From: CAVVSD01 sp963750895
GTDB taxonomy: Bacteria; Actinomycetota; Thermoleophilia; Solirubrobacterales; Solirubrobacteraceae
Reading direction: 5' to 3'
Length of the DNA: 64,000 bases
Assembly (NCBI GenBank): GCA_963750895.1
Contig: CAVVSD010000006.1
Span: forward strand, 620,001 to 684,000
The notes beneath the pieces were generated by a model. The model was not told the DNA's origin. It was given only the letters and a program-made list of their open reading frames with translations, and made no database searches. Every line of letters begins with the position of its first letter. Within the stretch, counting starts at the first letter, position 1. A program made the position numbers and the translations under genes. Shown piece after piece: positions 16,271 through 24,138 of this stretch.

Positions 16271-18054
16271 CAGCACATCCCGGTCGGTGTGTGCACCACC
16301 TTGCGCACCCTGCCCTTGCCGGTGGTGGGGTACATGTGCACCCCGCAGGGCAGGCACGGGTCGAACGAGTGGACGGCCCGCATGATGTCGACGCCCTTGA
16401 AGTTGTCGGGCCCGTTCTCCTCGAAGATCGGCGTGTTCTGCACCGCGTCCTCGTAGGGGCCCGGCGTCCCGTAGGAGTCGCGCGGGTTGCCGTTCCACGG
16501 CGTCGGCGGGTACGGCTGGTAGTTGGCGATCTTGCCCTCGCGGATGACCATGTGGTGCGAGAGCACGCCACGCGCCGCCTCGTGGAAGCCGACGCTGATG
16601 GCCTCGTCCGGGACGGTGAAGTCGTTCCAGCTCTTCGTGCGCCCGGCACGGATCTCCACGAGCGCGCGCTCCAGGTTGTGCAGGGCGACGAGCGCCGAGT
16701 ACGCCTGGTGGTAGGTCCGCGCGCGCTGGCGCTCGATCGCGTTGGACCACGGCGGGATCTTCCACTCGAGCTGCATCTCGGGCATGAACCCGGTCTTCGG
16801 CAGCACCATCTGGATGCTCTCGCCGGTCGCCTTGAGGTAGCCGAAGTCGACGAGGCCGGCCTTCGCCGTCACCCACTGGCGGGCGAACGGGCCGCCGCCG
16901 GTGTCGCTGGCGACGAACTTGCCGGTGCGCTTGTCCTCCATCCGCGGAGAGGCGACCCACGAGTACTTGTCGGCGAAGTCGCGCGCCTGCGGCTTGGGCA
17001 GCGTCACCTTGTTCCACGGGTGGCGCTTGTCGACGGGGTTGCCCAGCGGGTCCTGGGAGACGAACGTCTCCTCGTTCGTCCAGTCGTCGAAGTACGACGA
17101 CCCGAGCAGGATGCGGATCGCGAGGTTGATCTCGACGAGGTCGGTCGTGATGAGCTCGCCGCCGAAGACCAGGCCCGGCGTCACGTACCGGTGCCGGCCC
17201 CACTCGGTCATGTTCTTGTAGTCGTAGTCGACGTGGTCGGGGTCGTCGAAGCAGCCCCAGCACACGAGATCGGTCTCGCGGAAGCCGACCCGCTCGTACC
17301 CCGGCAGCGCCTCGTAGAAGAAGTCGTAGAGGTCGTCGTGCATGGGCACGGTGCGCTTGCAGTAGTCGATGTAGCGCATGAGCCGCACGTAGTACTCCGT
17401 GCACGTCTGCTGCGTGATGTTCGCGCTGCAGCCGCCGGGGAGGATCGTCGACGGGTGCGTGTGGCGACCGCCGAACAGGCAGTACATCTCACGCGTGTAG
17501 CGCGCCACCTGCAGGGTCTCGAGGTAGAACTCGCCGGTGAACGCGTTCAGCGCGCGCATGATGTCGGCGATCGTCTTGTAGCCGTGGATGTCGGAGTGCG
17601 GCGCCGGCGTGTTCTCGGCCTTGGCCAGGACCGCCGGGTTCGTCTCCTTCACCATCTGCTCGCTGTAGTCCACGTTCGCCATGCAGTCGTTGTAGATCGC
17701 GTGGTCGAACATGAAGTCGGCGGACTCGGCCAGGTTGAAGGCGTAGTCACCGAGCTTCGGCGGCTTCACCGAGTACGCCATGTTCTGGTTCAGGCACGAA
17801 CATGTGCAGTGGTTGTCACCACAGATGCCGCAGATGCGACTGGTGATGAAGTGCGCATCGCGCGGATCGATGCCCTTCATGAAGATGTCGAAGCCGCGGA
17901 ACAGCATCGACGTCGACCAGCACTTCAGCACCTGCTGGTTGGTGAAGTCGATCTCGGTGTGGATGCCCAGCGAGCCGACGATCCGGGTGACCGGATCCCA
18001 CGACATCTGCTTGACGGTGACCTTCTGGTCCTTCGGAGTCTCTGCAAGTGCCAT
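16270..18054 (-). CDS. hhyL: [NiFe]-hydrogenase large subunit, actinobacterial group 1h type
   Basis: 594 residues, complete. The L1 nickel ligands are in SRICGICGDNHC (C75, C78) and the L2 ligands in DPCLPCGVH (C567, C570), giving the four cysteines of the NiFe(CN)2CO site. A 21-residue tail after H573 (MYPTTGKGRVRKVVHTPTGMC) is the expected substrate of the maturation protease. Group 1h enzymes are oxygen-tolerant, high-affinity hydrogenases that scavenge trace H2 and feed the respiratory chain during starvation; the assignment here rests on motif style and neighbouring genes. Start ATG 18054 lies 9 nt behind the corrected small-subunit stop. Confidence 0.97.
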   Translation of the reverse strand: MALAETPKDQKVTVKQMSWDPVTRIVGSLGIHTEIDFTNQQVLKCWSTSMLFRGFDIFMKGIDPRDAHFITSRICGICGDNHCTCSCLNQNMAYSVKPPKLGDYAFNLAESADFMFDHAIYNDCMANVDYSEQMVKETNPAVLAKAENTPAPHSDIHGYKTIADIMRALNAFTGEFYLETLQVARYTREMYCLFGGRHTHPSTILPGGCSANITQQTCTEYYVRLMRYIDYCKRTVPMHDDLYDFFYEALPGYERVGFRETDLVCWGCFDDPDHVDYDYKNMTEWGRHRYVTPGLVFGGELITTDLVEINLAIRILLGSSYFDDWTNEETFVSQDPLGNPVDKRHPWNKVTLPKPQARDFADKYSWVASPRMEDKRTGKFVASDTGGGPFARQWVTAKAGLVDFGYLKATGESIQMVLPKTGFMPEMQLEWKIPPWSNAIERQRARTYHQAYSALVALHNLERALVEIRAGRTKSWNDFTVPDEAISVGFHEAARGVLSHHMVIREGKIANYQPYPPTPWNGNPRDSYGTPGPYEDAVQNTPIFEENGPDNFKGVDIMRAVHSFDPCLPCGVHMYPTTGKGRVRKVVHTPTGMC

Positions 18055-18063
18055 GTGAGCCCC

Positions 18064-19126
18064 TTACCAGCGCTTCTGGTAACCGGATGTCAGCTCGGCG
18101 CGGTTGTGCCGCCAGCCGGGCTCCTTGTCGAACTTGCGGCTTGATCGACTGCTTGCGGCCCCACCGCAGGAGCGGGCCGTAGGTGAACTTCGCGAGGTTC
18201 GAGGACAGTCGCGCGTTGGGGTCCTCGTCCATGAACGGCATGTACTTGTCGGGGAACCCCGGCATCGTGCAGGCCATGCAGATGCCGCCGACGTTCGGGC
18301 AGCCGCCCATGTGGCTCTGCCAGCCGCGCAGCGGGACGTTGCACTTCACCACCGGGCCCTTGCAGCCGAGCTTGACCAGGCAGCGGTGGTCGTCGCCGTA
18401 CTCCGTCGCGAAGTTGCCCGACTCGTAGAACGCCGCGCGGTTGCAGCTCTCGTGGGCGGTGCGCCCGAACAGCGACACCGGCCGGCCGGCGTCGTCGAGC
18501 TCCGGCACCGGCGCCATGCCCGCGAGCGCGAACACGAGGTGCACGAGCGTCTCGGTCATGTTGTCCGGCTGCGCGGGGCAGCCCGGGATGTTCACGATCG
18601 GGATGCCCGCCTTGGACTTCCAGTTCCAGCCCAGGTAGTCGCGGACGCCCATCGCGCCGGTGGGGTTGTTCTTCATGGCCGGGATGCCGCCGTACGTCGC
18701 GCACGTCCCGACCGCGACGACCGCCGCCGCCTTGCCGGCGAGCCGGTCGACCCACTCGTTGACGGTGATGGGCTGGCCGTTGGAGGGGTTGACCCCGAAG
18801 CCGGTCCAGTAGCCGTCGCCGTTGATCTGCTCGTTCCCGAGCGAGCCCTCGATGACGAGGACGAACGGGTCGAGCTTGCCCTGCTCGGCGTCGAACCAGG
18901 CCTGGATGTACTCCTGGCCGACCTCGTACGCGATGACCTGGTTGTGGATCACGACCTTGGGCATCCCCGGGATCGCGCCCGTGATGATGTCCTCCAGGCT
19001 GGGGTTCGTGGCCGACGTCATGGCCACGCTGTCGCCCTCGCACGACAGGCCGACGGTGATCCACAGGACGTGGGCCTCCACCGCCTCCGTCGTCGCCTGG
19101 TTGGGTGAGATCTCGAACGTCGCCAT
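18064..19126 (-). CDS. hhyS: [NiFe]-hydrogenase small subunit, group 1h type (3' frameshift)
   Basis: Starts at ATG 19126 with a strong ribosome site (AGAGGAG). The proximal-cluster motif is LSCEGD (C29, D32): the usual CxxC second cysteine is replaced by aspartate, as in the Ralstonia eutropha actinobacterial-type enzyme. Further cluster ligands are in VGTCATYGG, IPGCPAQPDN, HESCNRAAF, KLGCKGP, KCNVPLRG and GGCPNVGGICMACTMPGF. No Tat signal peptide and no C-terminal membrane anchor, consistent with a cytoplasmic-facing enzyme. The natural C-terminus (KFDKEPGWRHNRAELTSGYQKRW) lies in another frame; an extra base at the GG of 18138-18139 explains the break. Unbroken, the frame would wrongly run on to 17816 inside hhyL. 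Confidence 0.95.
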
Positions 19127-19143
19127 CACGTCGCTCCTCTCTC

Positions 19144-20235
19144 TCAGCAGATCCGGGGCAGCGGGTCGCCCACGAGCTGGTCCATGACCCGCCGGCCTCC
19201 GAAGGCCGTCTCGACGAGCACCACGCCGGGTGGCTCGGTCCGCACCTCGCCGATCTCCGCGGCATCGCCGAACCCGTCGACCGAGCGCAGCGCAGCGAGC
19301 GCCGCCTCGGCGTGATCGGGATCCGCGACCGCCACGAGCACGCCCTCGTTCGCGACGTGCATGGGGTCGATGCCGAGCAGCTCCGCCGCTCCGGCGACGA
19401 CGGGCGGCACCGGCACGGCCGCCTCCCGGACCAGCATCGCCACGCCGGAGGCGCGTGCGAGCTCGTTCAGGACGGACGCCACGCCGCCGCGCGTGGCGTC
19501 GCGCAGGCAGCGCAGGCCGGGGCCGGCCTCCTCGAACATCGCGTCGACCGCGGGCCACATCGGCCGCGTGTCGGACTCCACCTCGGCGCCGAGCTCGAAC
19601 TCGCCGCGCGCGAGCATGATCGCCGTGCCGTGCACGCCGATCGGGCCGCTGACGAGGATGCGGTCGCCGGGGCGCAGGGCGGCCGGCGACAGCTCGGCGC
19701 GCGCGTCGATGCGGCCGATGCCCGTGGTGCAGAGGTACATGCCGTCGGCCTGGCCGCGGCCGACGACCTTGGTGTCGCCGCCGACGATGCTCACGTCCGC
19801 CGCCTGCGCCGCCGCCGCGATGGCCTCGACCTCGCCGCGCAGCACGTCGGCAGGCAGGCCCTCCTCCAGGATGAGCGCGAGCGTCAGGGCCTGCGGGCGC
19901 GCGCCGGCCATCGCGAGGTCGTTCACCGTGCCGTTCACGGCCAGCTCGCCGATCGACCCGCCGGGGAACCGCAGCGGCTTCACCACGAAGCTGTCGGAGG
20001 TCATCGCGATGTCGGTGCCGTCGATCGTCACCGTGCCCGCGTCGCCGAGCGCGTCGAGCGCCGGGTTGGAGAACGCGGGGAGCAGCAGCCCCTCGATGAG
20101 CGACGCGGTGGCCTTGCCGCCGGCGCCGTGCGCGGTGGTGATGCGCTCGTCGCGGAACTTGTGCCGCTTCGCGCGCGCCGTCTCGATGATCCCGAGGATC
20201 TTCGCTTCCCGTTCGCTGACCGCGTCGGCGCTCAC
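19144..20235 (-). CDS. hypE: Hydrogenase expression/formation protein HypE
   Basis: 363 residues from a GTG start (GTGA overlap with hypD). PurM/AIR-synthase-like fold: HGAGGKATASLIEGLLLP, DGTDIAMTSDSFVVKPLRFPGG, GELAVNGTVNDLAMAGARP, GGDTKVVGRG, and CLRDATRGGVASVLNELA. The protein ends PLPRIC; the terminal cysteine is the residue that HypF carbamoylates and HypE dehydrates to thiocyanate, the CN donor for the Fe ligands. Ends 17 bp before the small subunit. Confidence 0.97.
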   Translation of the reverse strand: MSADAVSEREAKILGIIETARAKRHKFRDERITTAHGAGGKATASLIEGLLLPAFSNPALDALGDAGTVTIDGTDIAMTSDSFVVKPLRFPGGSIGELAVNGTVNDLAMAGARPQALTLALILEEGLPADVLRGEVEAIAAAAQAADVSIVGGDTKVVGRGQADGMYLCTTGIGRIDARAELSPAALRPGDRILVSGPIGVHGTAIMLARGEFELGAEVESDTRPMWPAVDAMFEEAGPGLRCLRDATRGGVASVLNELARASGVAMLVREAAVPVPPVVAGAAELLGIDPMHVANEGVLVAVADPDHAEAALAALRSVDGFGDAAEIGEVRTEPPGVVLVETAFGGRRVMDQLVGDPLPRIC

Positions 20236-21347
20236 ACGACCTCCCGCTCGCGTGCGAAGCGCCCGTAGTTGTAGTAGGCGGCGCAGGCGCCCTCGCTGGA
20301 GACCATGCACGTGCCGATCGGGCGCTCCGGCGTGCAGGCCGTGCCGAACACCTTGCACTCGAACGGCTTGATGACGCCCTTGAGCACCTCGCCGCACTGG
20401 CACGCCTTCGGATCGGCGATGCGCACGTTCGGGATCGTGTAGCGGCGCTCCGCGTCGAGGTCCGCGTAGGCCTCGCTGAGCTTCAGCCCGCTGTGGGAGA
20501 TGAACCCGAGCCCGCGCCACTCGAAGTGCGGTCGCAGCTCGAAGACCTCGCCCATGATCTTCAGCGCGGCCAGGTTGCCCTCGTAGGGCACGACGCGCTT
20601 GTACTGGTTCTCGACCTCGCAGCGGCCCTCCTCCAGCTGCCGCAGGATCATGAGGACCGACTGGAGGATGTCGACCGGCTCGAACCCGCTGACGACGACG
20701 GGCTTGCCGTGGTCGGCGGGGATGAACTCCAGCGGCCGCGCGCCGACGACGGTCGAGACGTGCCCCGGGCCGATGAAGCCGTCGAGGCGCAGGTCGGGCG
20801 ACTCGAGCAGCGCGCGCAGCGGCGGGACGATCGTCACGTGGTTGCAGAAGCAGAGGAAGTTCGGGACGCCCTCCGCCTTCGCGCGCTTGAGCGTCAGCGC
20901 CGTGGACGGCGCCGTCGTCTCGAAGCCGATCGCGAAGAACACGACGTCGCGGTCGGGGTTCTCCTTCGCGATCCGCAGCGCGTCGAGCGGCGAGTAGACC
21001 ATCCGCACGTCGGCGCCCTCGGCGCTGGCGTCGGTGAGCGTCCCGTGCGAGCCGGGCACGCGCATCATGTCGCCGAAGCAGGTGAAGATCACGCCGGGCT
21101 CGTGGGCCATCGCGATCGCGTCGTCCACGCGGCCCATCGGGATGACGCACACCGGGCAGCCGGGGCCGTGGACGAGCTCGACGTTCGTCGGCAGCAGGTC
21201 GTCGACGCCGTACTTGTAGATCGAGTGGGTGTGGCCGCCGCAGACCTCCATCACCTTGTAGTGGCGGCCGGGCTCGACGACGCCGAGGATCTCGCCCGCC
21301 AGCACGCGGCCGAGCTCGGGGTCGCGGAACTCGTCGACGAACCTCAC
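20232..21347 (-). CDS. hypD: Hydrogenase formation protein HypD
   Basis: 371 residues from a GTG start at 21347. Conserved HypD motifs are all visible: CGGHTHSIYKYG (with the Fe-ligand cysteine), HGPGCPVCVIP, FCNHVTIVPPLRALL, GFIGPGHVSTVVG, and the C-terminal Fe-S cysteines (CQCGEVLKG, CKVFGTACTP, GTCMVSSEGACAAYY). HypD, with HypC, is the scaffold on which Fe(CN)2CO is built. It overlaps hypC2 by 4 nt (GTGA) and hypE by 4 nt. Confidence 0.97.
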   Translation of the reverse strand: MRFVDEFRDPELGRVLAGEILGVVEPGRHYKVMEVCGGHTHSIYKYGVDDLLPTNVELVHGPGCPVCVIPMGRVDDAIAMAHEPGVIFTCFGDMMRVPGSHGTLTDASAEGADVRMVYSPLDALRIAKENPDRDVVFFAIGFETTAPSTALTLKRAKAEGVPNFLCFCNHVTIVPPLRALLESPDLRLDGFIGPGHVSTVVGARPLEFIPADHGKPVVVSGFEPVDILQSVLMILRQLEEGRCEVENQYKRVVPYEGNLAALKIMGEVFELRPHFEWRGLGFISHSGLKLSEAYADLDAERRYTIPNVRIADPKACQCGEVLKGVIKPFECKVFGTACTPERPIGTCMVSSEGACAAYYNYGRFAREREVV

Positions 21348-21541
21348 AGGTGCACCAGCGCGGTCCCGGCGTGCACGAGCAGGCGGTCGCCGTCGGCGAC
21401 GGGTTCGACGAGCGCGATCTCGACGGACGCGCGTGCGCCATCTTCGCTCTCGCACAGCGCGAGCGCGCGCTCCGCGTCGATGCGGACGACCGTCATCGGG
21501 GTGCCCTCGTCCGAACAGGTGATGCAGTGGCACGAGGTCAT
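21344..21541 (-). CDS. HypC/HupF-family protein, short divergent paralogue
   Basis: 65 residues. It carries HypC-fold features (DRLLVHAGTALVHL at the end, as in HypC VHVGFAL) but not the canonical MCLAIP start. Instead it begins MTSCHCITCSDEGTP, a cysteine/histidine-rich terminus. It overlaps hypC by 4 nt and hypD by 4 nt, so the three are probably made in step. Such a second HypC-like protein directly after hypC is common in actinobacterial hydrogenase operons. It may be specific for one step of Fe-site delivery, but the division of labour is not known. Confidence 0.85.
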   Translation of the reverse strand: MTSCHCITCSDEGTPMTVVRIDAERALALCESEDGARASVEIALVEPVADGDRLLVHAGTALVHL

Positions 21542-21804
21542 TCGATGACGCTCGCCTTCAGCTCCTCGAGCTCCGTCTCGAAGTCCTGGCCCATGCCCTG
21601 CAGCAGCGACAGCGTGGCCTGCGCCTCCTCCTCATCCACCTTCGACAGCGCGAAGCCGACGTGGATCAGGACCCAGTCGCCGACGTCGGCGTCGTCGAGG
21701 AGGCCGATGTTCACCGTGCGACGTACACCGGCGACATCGACCATCGCGAGGCGATTGCCCTCGTCGACGACCTCCAGGATGCGGCCGGGTATGGCAAGAC
21801 ACAT
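21538..21804 (-). CDS. hypC: Hydrogenase assembly chaperone HypC
   Basis: 88 residues with the canonical MCLAIPGRILEV start; Cys2 is the iron-binding residue that works with HypD. The body (NRLAMVDVAGVRRTVNIGLL, VGDWVLIHVGFALSKVDEEEA) and acidic helix at the C-terminus are typical. A GGGGAGGG ribosome site is ~9 nt upstream of ATG 21804. This is the first gene of the 15-gene hydrogenase operon and is divergent from the GntR regulator across about 100 bp. Confidence 0.97.
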   Translation of the reverse strand: MCLAIPGRILEVVDEGNRLAMVDVAGVRRTVNIGLLDDADVGDWVLIHVGFALSKVDEEEAQATLSLLQGMGQDFETELEELKASVIE

Positions 21805-21907
21805 CGGGCGGTCCCTCCCCGGGTCGACCCACGGCGATACCGAGCGGTCTACAGGGCCGTGGTTCGATTGGCAACGAACTGGCCGGCGTGGTCTACTGGC
21901 ATCTGAA
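21805..21907. promoter_or_regulatory. Divergent promoter region between hypC and the GntR regulator
   Basis: This 103 bp gap must drive the hydrogenase operon leftward and the GntR gene rightward. Rightward, TTGGCA (21868-21873) and TCTACT (21892-21897) are spaced 18 bp like -35/-10 boxes, which would put the transcript start almost at the GntR ATG. Leftward, TTGCCA on the opposite strand overlaps the same sequence. A shorter inverted repeat GTTCG (21862-21866) / CGAAC (21875-21879) lies over these boxes. All assignments are by eye. Confidence 0.45.
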
Positions 21908-21915
21908 ATGCCAGT
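21895..21915. promoter_or_regulatory. Perfect inverted repeat over the GntR start, candidate operator
   Basis: ACTGGCAT and ATGCCAGT form perfect 8-bp arms around the 5-nt spacer CTGAA; the second arm begins with the ATG of the GntR gene. Dyads of this size are typical of FadR-type GntR operators. Its place at the transcription/translation start suggests autorepression; control of the divergent hydrogenase operon ~90 bp away is possible but less certain. Confidence 0.5.
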
Positions 21916-22582
21916 TCCGGACCGTCGGGACCCGGTCGACAGGCACCTCCTCCGGGACACCGCCTACGACAAGCTGCGCGAAGCGATCGTGGACGGCACG
22001 CTCTCTTCAGGAGAGGTGCTGCACGACGAGGAGCTGTGCGCCTGGCTCGGCGTCAGCCGCACCCCGGTGCGCGATGCGCTGCGCCGGCTGGCCGACGAGG
22101 GGCTCGTCGAGATGGCCGCGCAGCGCTACACGCGCGTGGCGACGCTGACCGTCCGCGACGTCCACGAGGTGGTCCCGCTCCTCGCGGCGGTGCACGGGCT
22201 GGCGACCGAGCTGGCGGTGCCGCGGCTGGGGCGGACCTCGATCGCAGCCCTGCACGCGGCGAACGAGGCCTTCTCGGATTCGCTGCACCGCGGGGACGGG
22301 ACGGCGGCCTACAAGGCCGACGAGGAGCTGCACGAGGTGTTCGTCGACGCGTGCGGCAACCCGGAGATCTCCAACGTGCTCGACCGGCTGACCCCGCGGC
22401 TGCTGGCGGTGGAGTGCATGTGCTGCCACTCGCCGCTGCCCGGGGAGCGATCGGTCGCGCAGCACGAGGCGCTCATCACGCGCGCCGAGACGGGGGATGC
22501 GTCGGGCGCGGCGTCGGCCGCGAGGGCGAACTGGATGACCCTCGGCGGCGTGCTCGTGGACGCGCTGGGGCCGCCGGACTAG
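21908..22582 (+). CDS. GntR-family (FadR/FCD subfamily) transcriptional regulator
   Basis: 224 residues from ATG 21908. The N-terminal winged helix (TAYDKLREAIVDGTLSSGEV, ELCAWLGVSRTPVRDALRRL, ADEGLVEM) is followed by an all-helical FCD ligand domain with the metal-site pattern DEELHEVFVDACGN...H...QHEALITRAETGD. The ligand is unknown. The gene is divergent from the hydrogenase operon, so it is the best local candidate to control it. A perfect inverted repeat covers its own start codon. The 3' end overlaps the convergent neighbour by 4 nt. Confidence 0.9.
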   Translation: MPVPDRRDPVDRHLLRDTAYDKLREAIVDGTLSSGEVLHDEELCAWLGVSRTPVRDALRRLADEGLVEMAAQRYTRVATLTVRDVHEVVPLLAAVHGLATELAVPRLGRTSIAALHAANEAFSDSLHRGDGTAAYKADEELHEVFVDACGNPEISNVLDRLTPRLLAVECMCCHSPLPGERSVAQHEALITRAETGDASGAASAARANWMTLGGVLVDALGPPD

Positions 22583-23571
22583 ATCGCGAACGCCTCCAGC
22601 GCGCTGGGCGCGAACAGCTCGTCCGGCGTCACGCGCCGGTGCGAGAGCCCCTGGTCGTGGTGGTAGCGCAGGAACGTGTCGAGCACGTGGCGGTTGGGCT
22701 CCAGGCCGTAGGACCACCAGTCGTCGCCGAGCAGCTCCCGCGTCCGCATGACCTCGGCCTGCTGCCAGGGCAGCGAGGTCGTCAGCGCCCCGACGTCCTG
22801 CAGCGCGGCGTACGCGAGGTCGCGCGACTGGGTGAACGCCTTCTGCAGCGACCCCGCGAGCCACGGGTGGCGCTCGTGGAGCTCCCGCCGCAGGACGATC
22901 ACGTGCATGATCGGGAAGATCTGGGTCTCGGCCAGGTAGGCCTCCTCCACGGGGCGGAAGTCCGGCCACAGGCGGCCGACGTCGGGCTCGCCGCGCAGGA
23001 GCGAGGACGGCTCGCGCGGCGCCTGGATCGCGTCGATCTCGCCGCGGGCGAGCGCGTCGGAGAGCGACATGCCCTTGTCGAGCGGCGCGATGTCGATCTC
23101 CGGCGGCAGGTCCAGCTTGAGCTTCTCCGGGCGGTTGGGCGTCTCGAGGCCGGCCGTCCGGTAGCGCACGCTCTCCACCGGCACGCCGTGGTGGTCGGCC
23201 AGGATGCCGCGGACCCAGACGCACGCGGTGAGCTGGAACTCCGGCGTGCCGACGACCTTCCCGGGGAGGTCGGACGGCTCGGTGATCCGATCGCGCCGCA
23301 CGGCCACGTGCGCGTGGCGGAACGACCGCGACGGATAGACGGGTATGGCGACCAGCCACGGGTCGTCGGACACGAGCGAGACGACGTACGAGGACATCGA
23401 CATCTCCGCGACGTCGAACTCCCGGTGACGCAGCATCCGGAAGAAGGTCTCCTCGATCTTGAGCGGCAGGTAGTTCAGCTCCACGCCGTCGGCCGTGACG
23501 CGCCCGTCGCGCAGCGCGCGGGTGCGGTCGTAGTCCGAGCATGCGAGCGTCAGGTGCAGGTTGCGGGGCAC
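22579..23571 (-). CDS. 4,5-dihydroxyphthalate decarboxylase-like protein (periplasmic-binding-protein fold)
   Basis: 330 residues from ATG 23571 with no signal peptide. The sequence follows the dihydroxyphthalate decarboxylase (Pht5-like) family: LTLACSDYDRTRALRDGRV, GVELNYLPLKIEETFFRML, EFDVAEMSMSSYVVSL, IPVYPSRSFRHAHVAV, PSDLPGKVVGTPEFQLTACVWVRGIL. The family has a solute-binding-protein fold and includes cytoplasmic decarboxylases, while many members lack a tested activity. The aromatic-degradation link is supported only by the catabolic island that begins 3 kb downstream. It converges on the GntR gene with a 4 nt overlap. Confidence 0.78.
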   Translation of the reverse strand: MPRNLHLTLACSDYDRTRALRDGRVTADGVELNYLPLKIEETFFRMLRHREFDVAEMSMSSYVVSLVSDDPWLVAIPVYPSRSFRHAHVAVRRDRITEPSDLPGKVVGTPEFQLTACVWVRGILADHHGVPVESVRYRTAGLETPNRPEKLKLDLPPEIDIAPLDKGMSLSDALARGEIDAIQAPREPSSLLRGEPDVGRLWPDFRPVEEAYLAETQIFPIMHVIVLRRELHERHPWLAGSLQKAFTQSRDLAYAALQDVGALTTSLPWQQAEVMRTRELLGDDWWSYGLEPNRHVLDTFLRYHHDQGLSHRRVTPDELFAPSALEAFAI

Positions 23572-23679
23572 CCCGGCACCCTATGCGGCGACGGCGGGGC
23601 GCGCCCCACGCTGCGCCCCGCCCGCCGCCACCTCCCCCCTCAGGCGCGGCGGATCCGTTCGTCCGCGCCTCCCGACCGG

Positions 23680-23988
23680 CTAGGGAACGTTGTTCCCGCC
23701 CGGGTTCGGCTTCCCGCCGCTCGTGGGGATCTCGTCCCCTCCGCGGTTCCCCGCCGCGTACGAGTTGCCGGGATCGCCGTTCGTGCAGTGCCCGGTGTTC
23801 TCGAGCGACTCGCTGCCGTTGCCGTTGCCGGCGTTGCACTTCGCCTTCTTGGTCTTCGGCTTCTTGACGACCTTCGATGGCTTGGTCGGCGGGCAGTCGT
23901 ACGTCGCCAGGGCTGCCGGTGCCAGGGTCCCCATCCCCAGCGCGGCGGCTATCCCCGCGGCTGCGATCCTGCGTCTGACCTCCAGCAT
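23680..23988 (-). CDS. Small secreted Gly/Asn-rich protein
   Basis: 102 residues from ATG 23988, with a strong AGGAGG ribosome site 8 nt upstream. A Sec signal peptide is clear: basic VRRR, hydrophobic core IAAAGIAAALGMGTLAPAALA, cleavage after ALA near residue 29. The mature part has a lysine-rich stretch (KPSKVVKKPKTKKAK), four cysteines in about 40 residues, then Gly/Asn/Pro-rich low complexity (GNRGGDEIPTSGGKPNPG). No family recognised. It faces the sigma-factor gene head to head over 150 bp, so both may share regulatory sequence. Confidence 0.65.
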   Translation of the reverse strand: MLEVRRRIAAAGIAAALGMGTLAPAALATYDCPPTKPSKVVKKPKTKKAKCNAGNGNGSESLENTGHCTNGDPGNSYAAGNRGGDEIPTSGGKPNPGGNNVP

Positions 23989-24138
23989 CCGGCGAACCTC
24001 CTTGTCGTCCAGCGGTCGGTGGAGAGGGTGCGGACGCACGCCTGAGGTTGGACGGCCGCATCGGGTTGGCGCGTCGGCGCTCGTCGGACGGACGTTCGGA
24101 CGATCGCGCCGGCGGGAGACGAGGCGGATCCTGCAGGT

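Noticed and set aside
21344..21541. The second HypC-like protein as a truncated duplicate
   Set aside because: It has a distinct Cys/His-rich N-terminus, precise 4-nt overlaps on both sides and a complete fold-length sequence, so it appears to be a functional paralogue.
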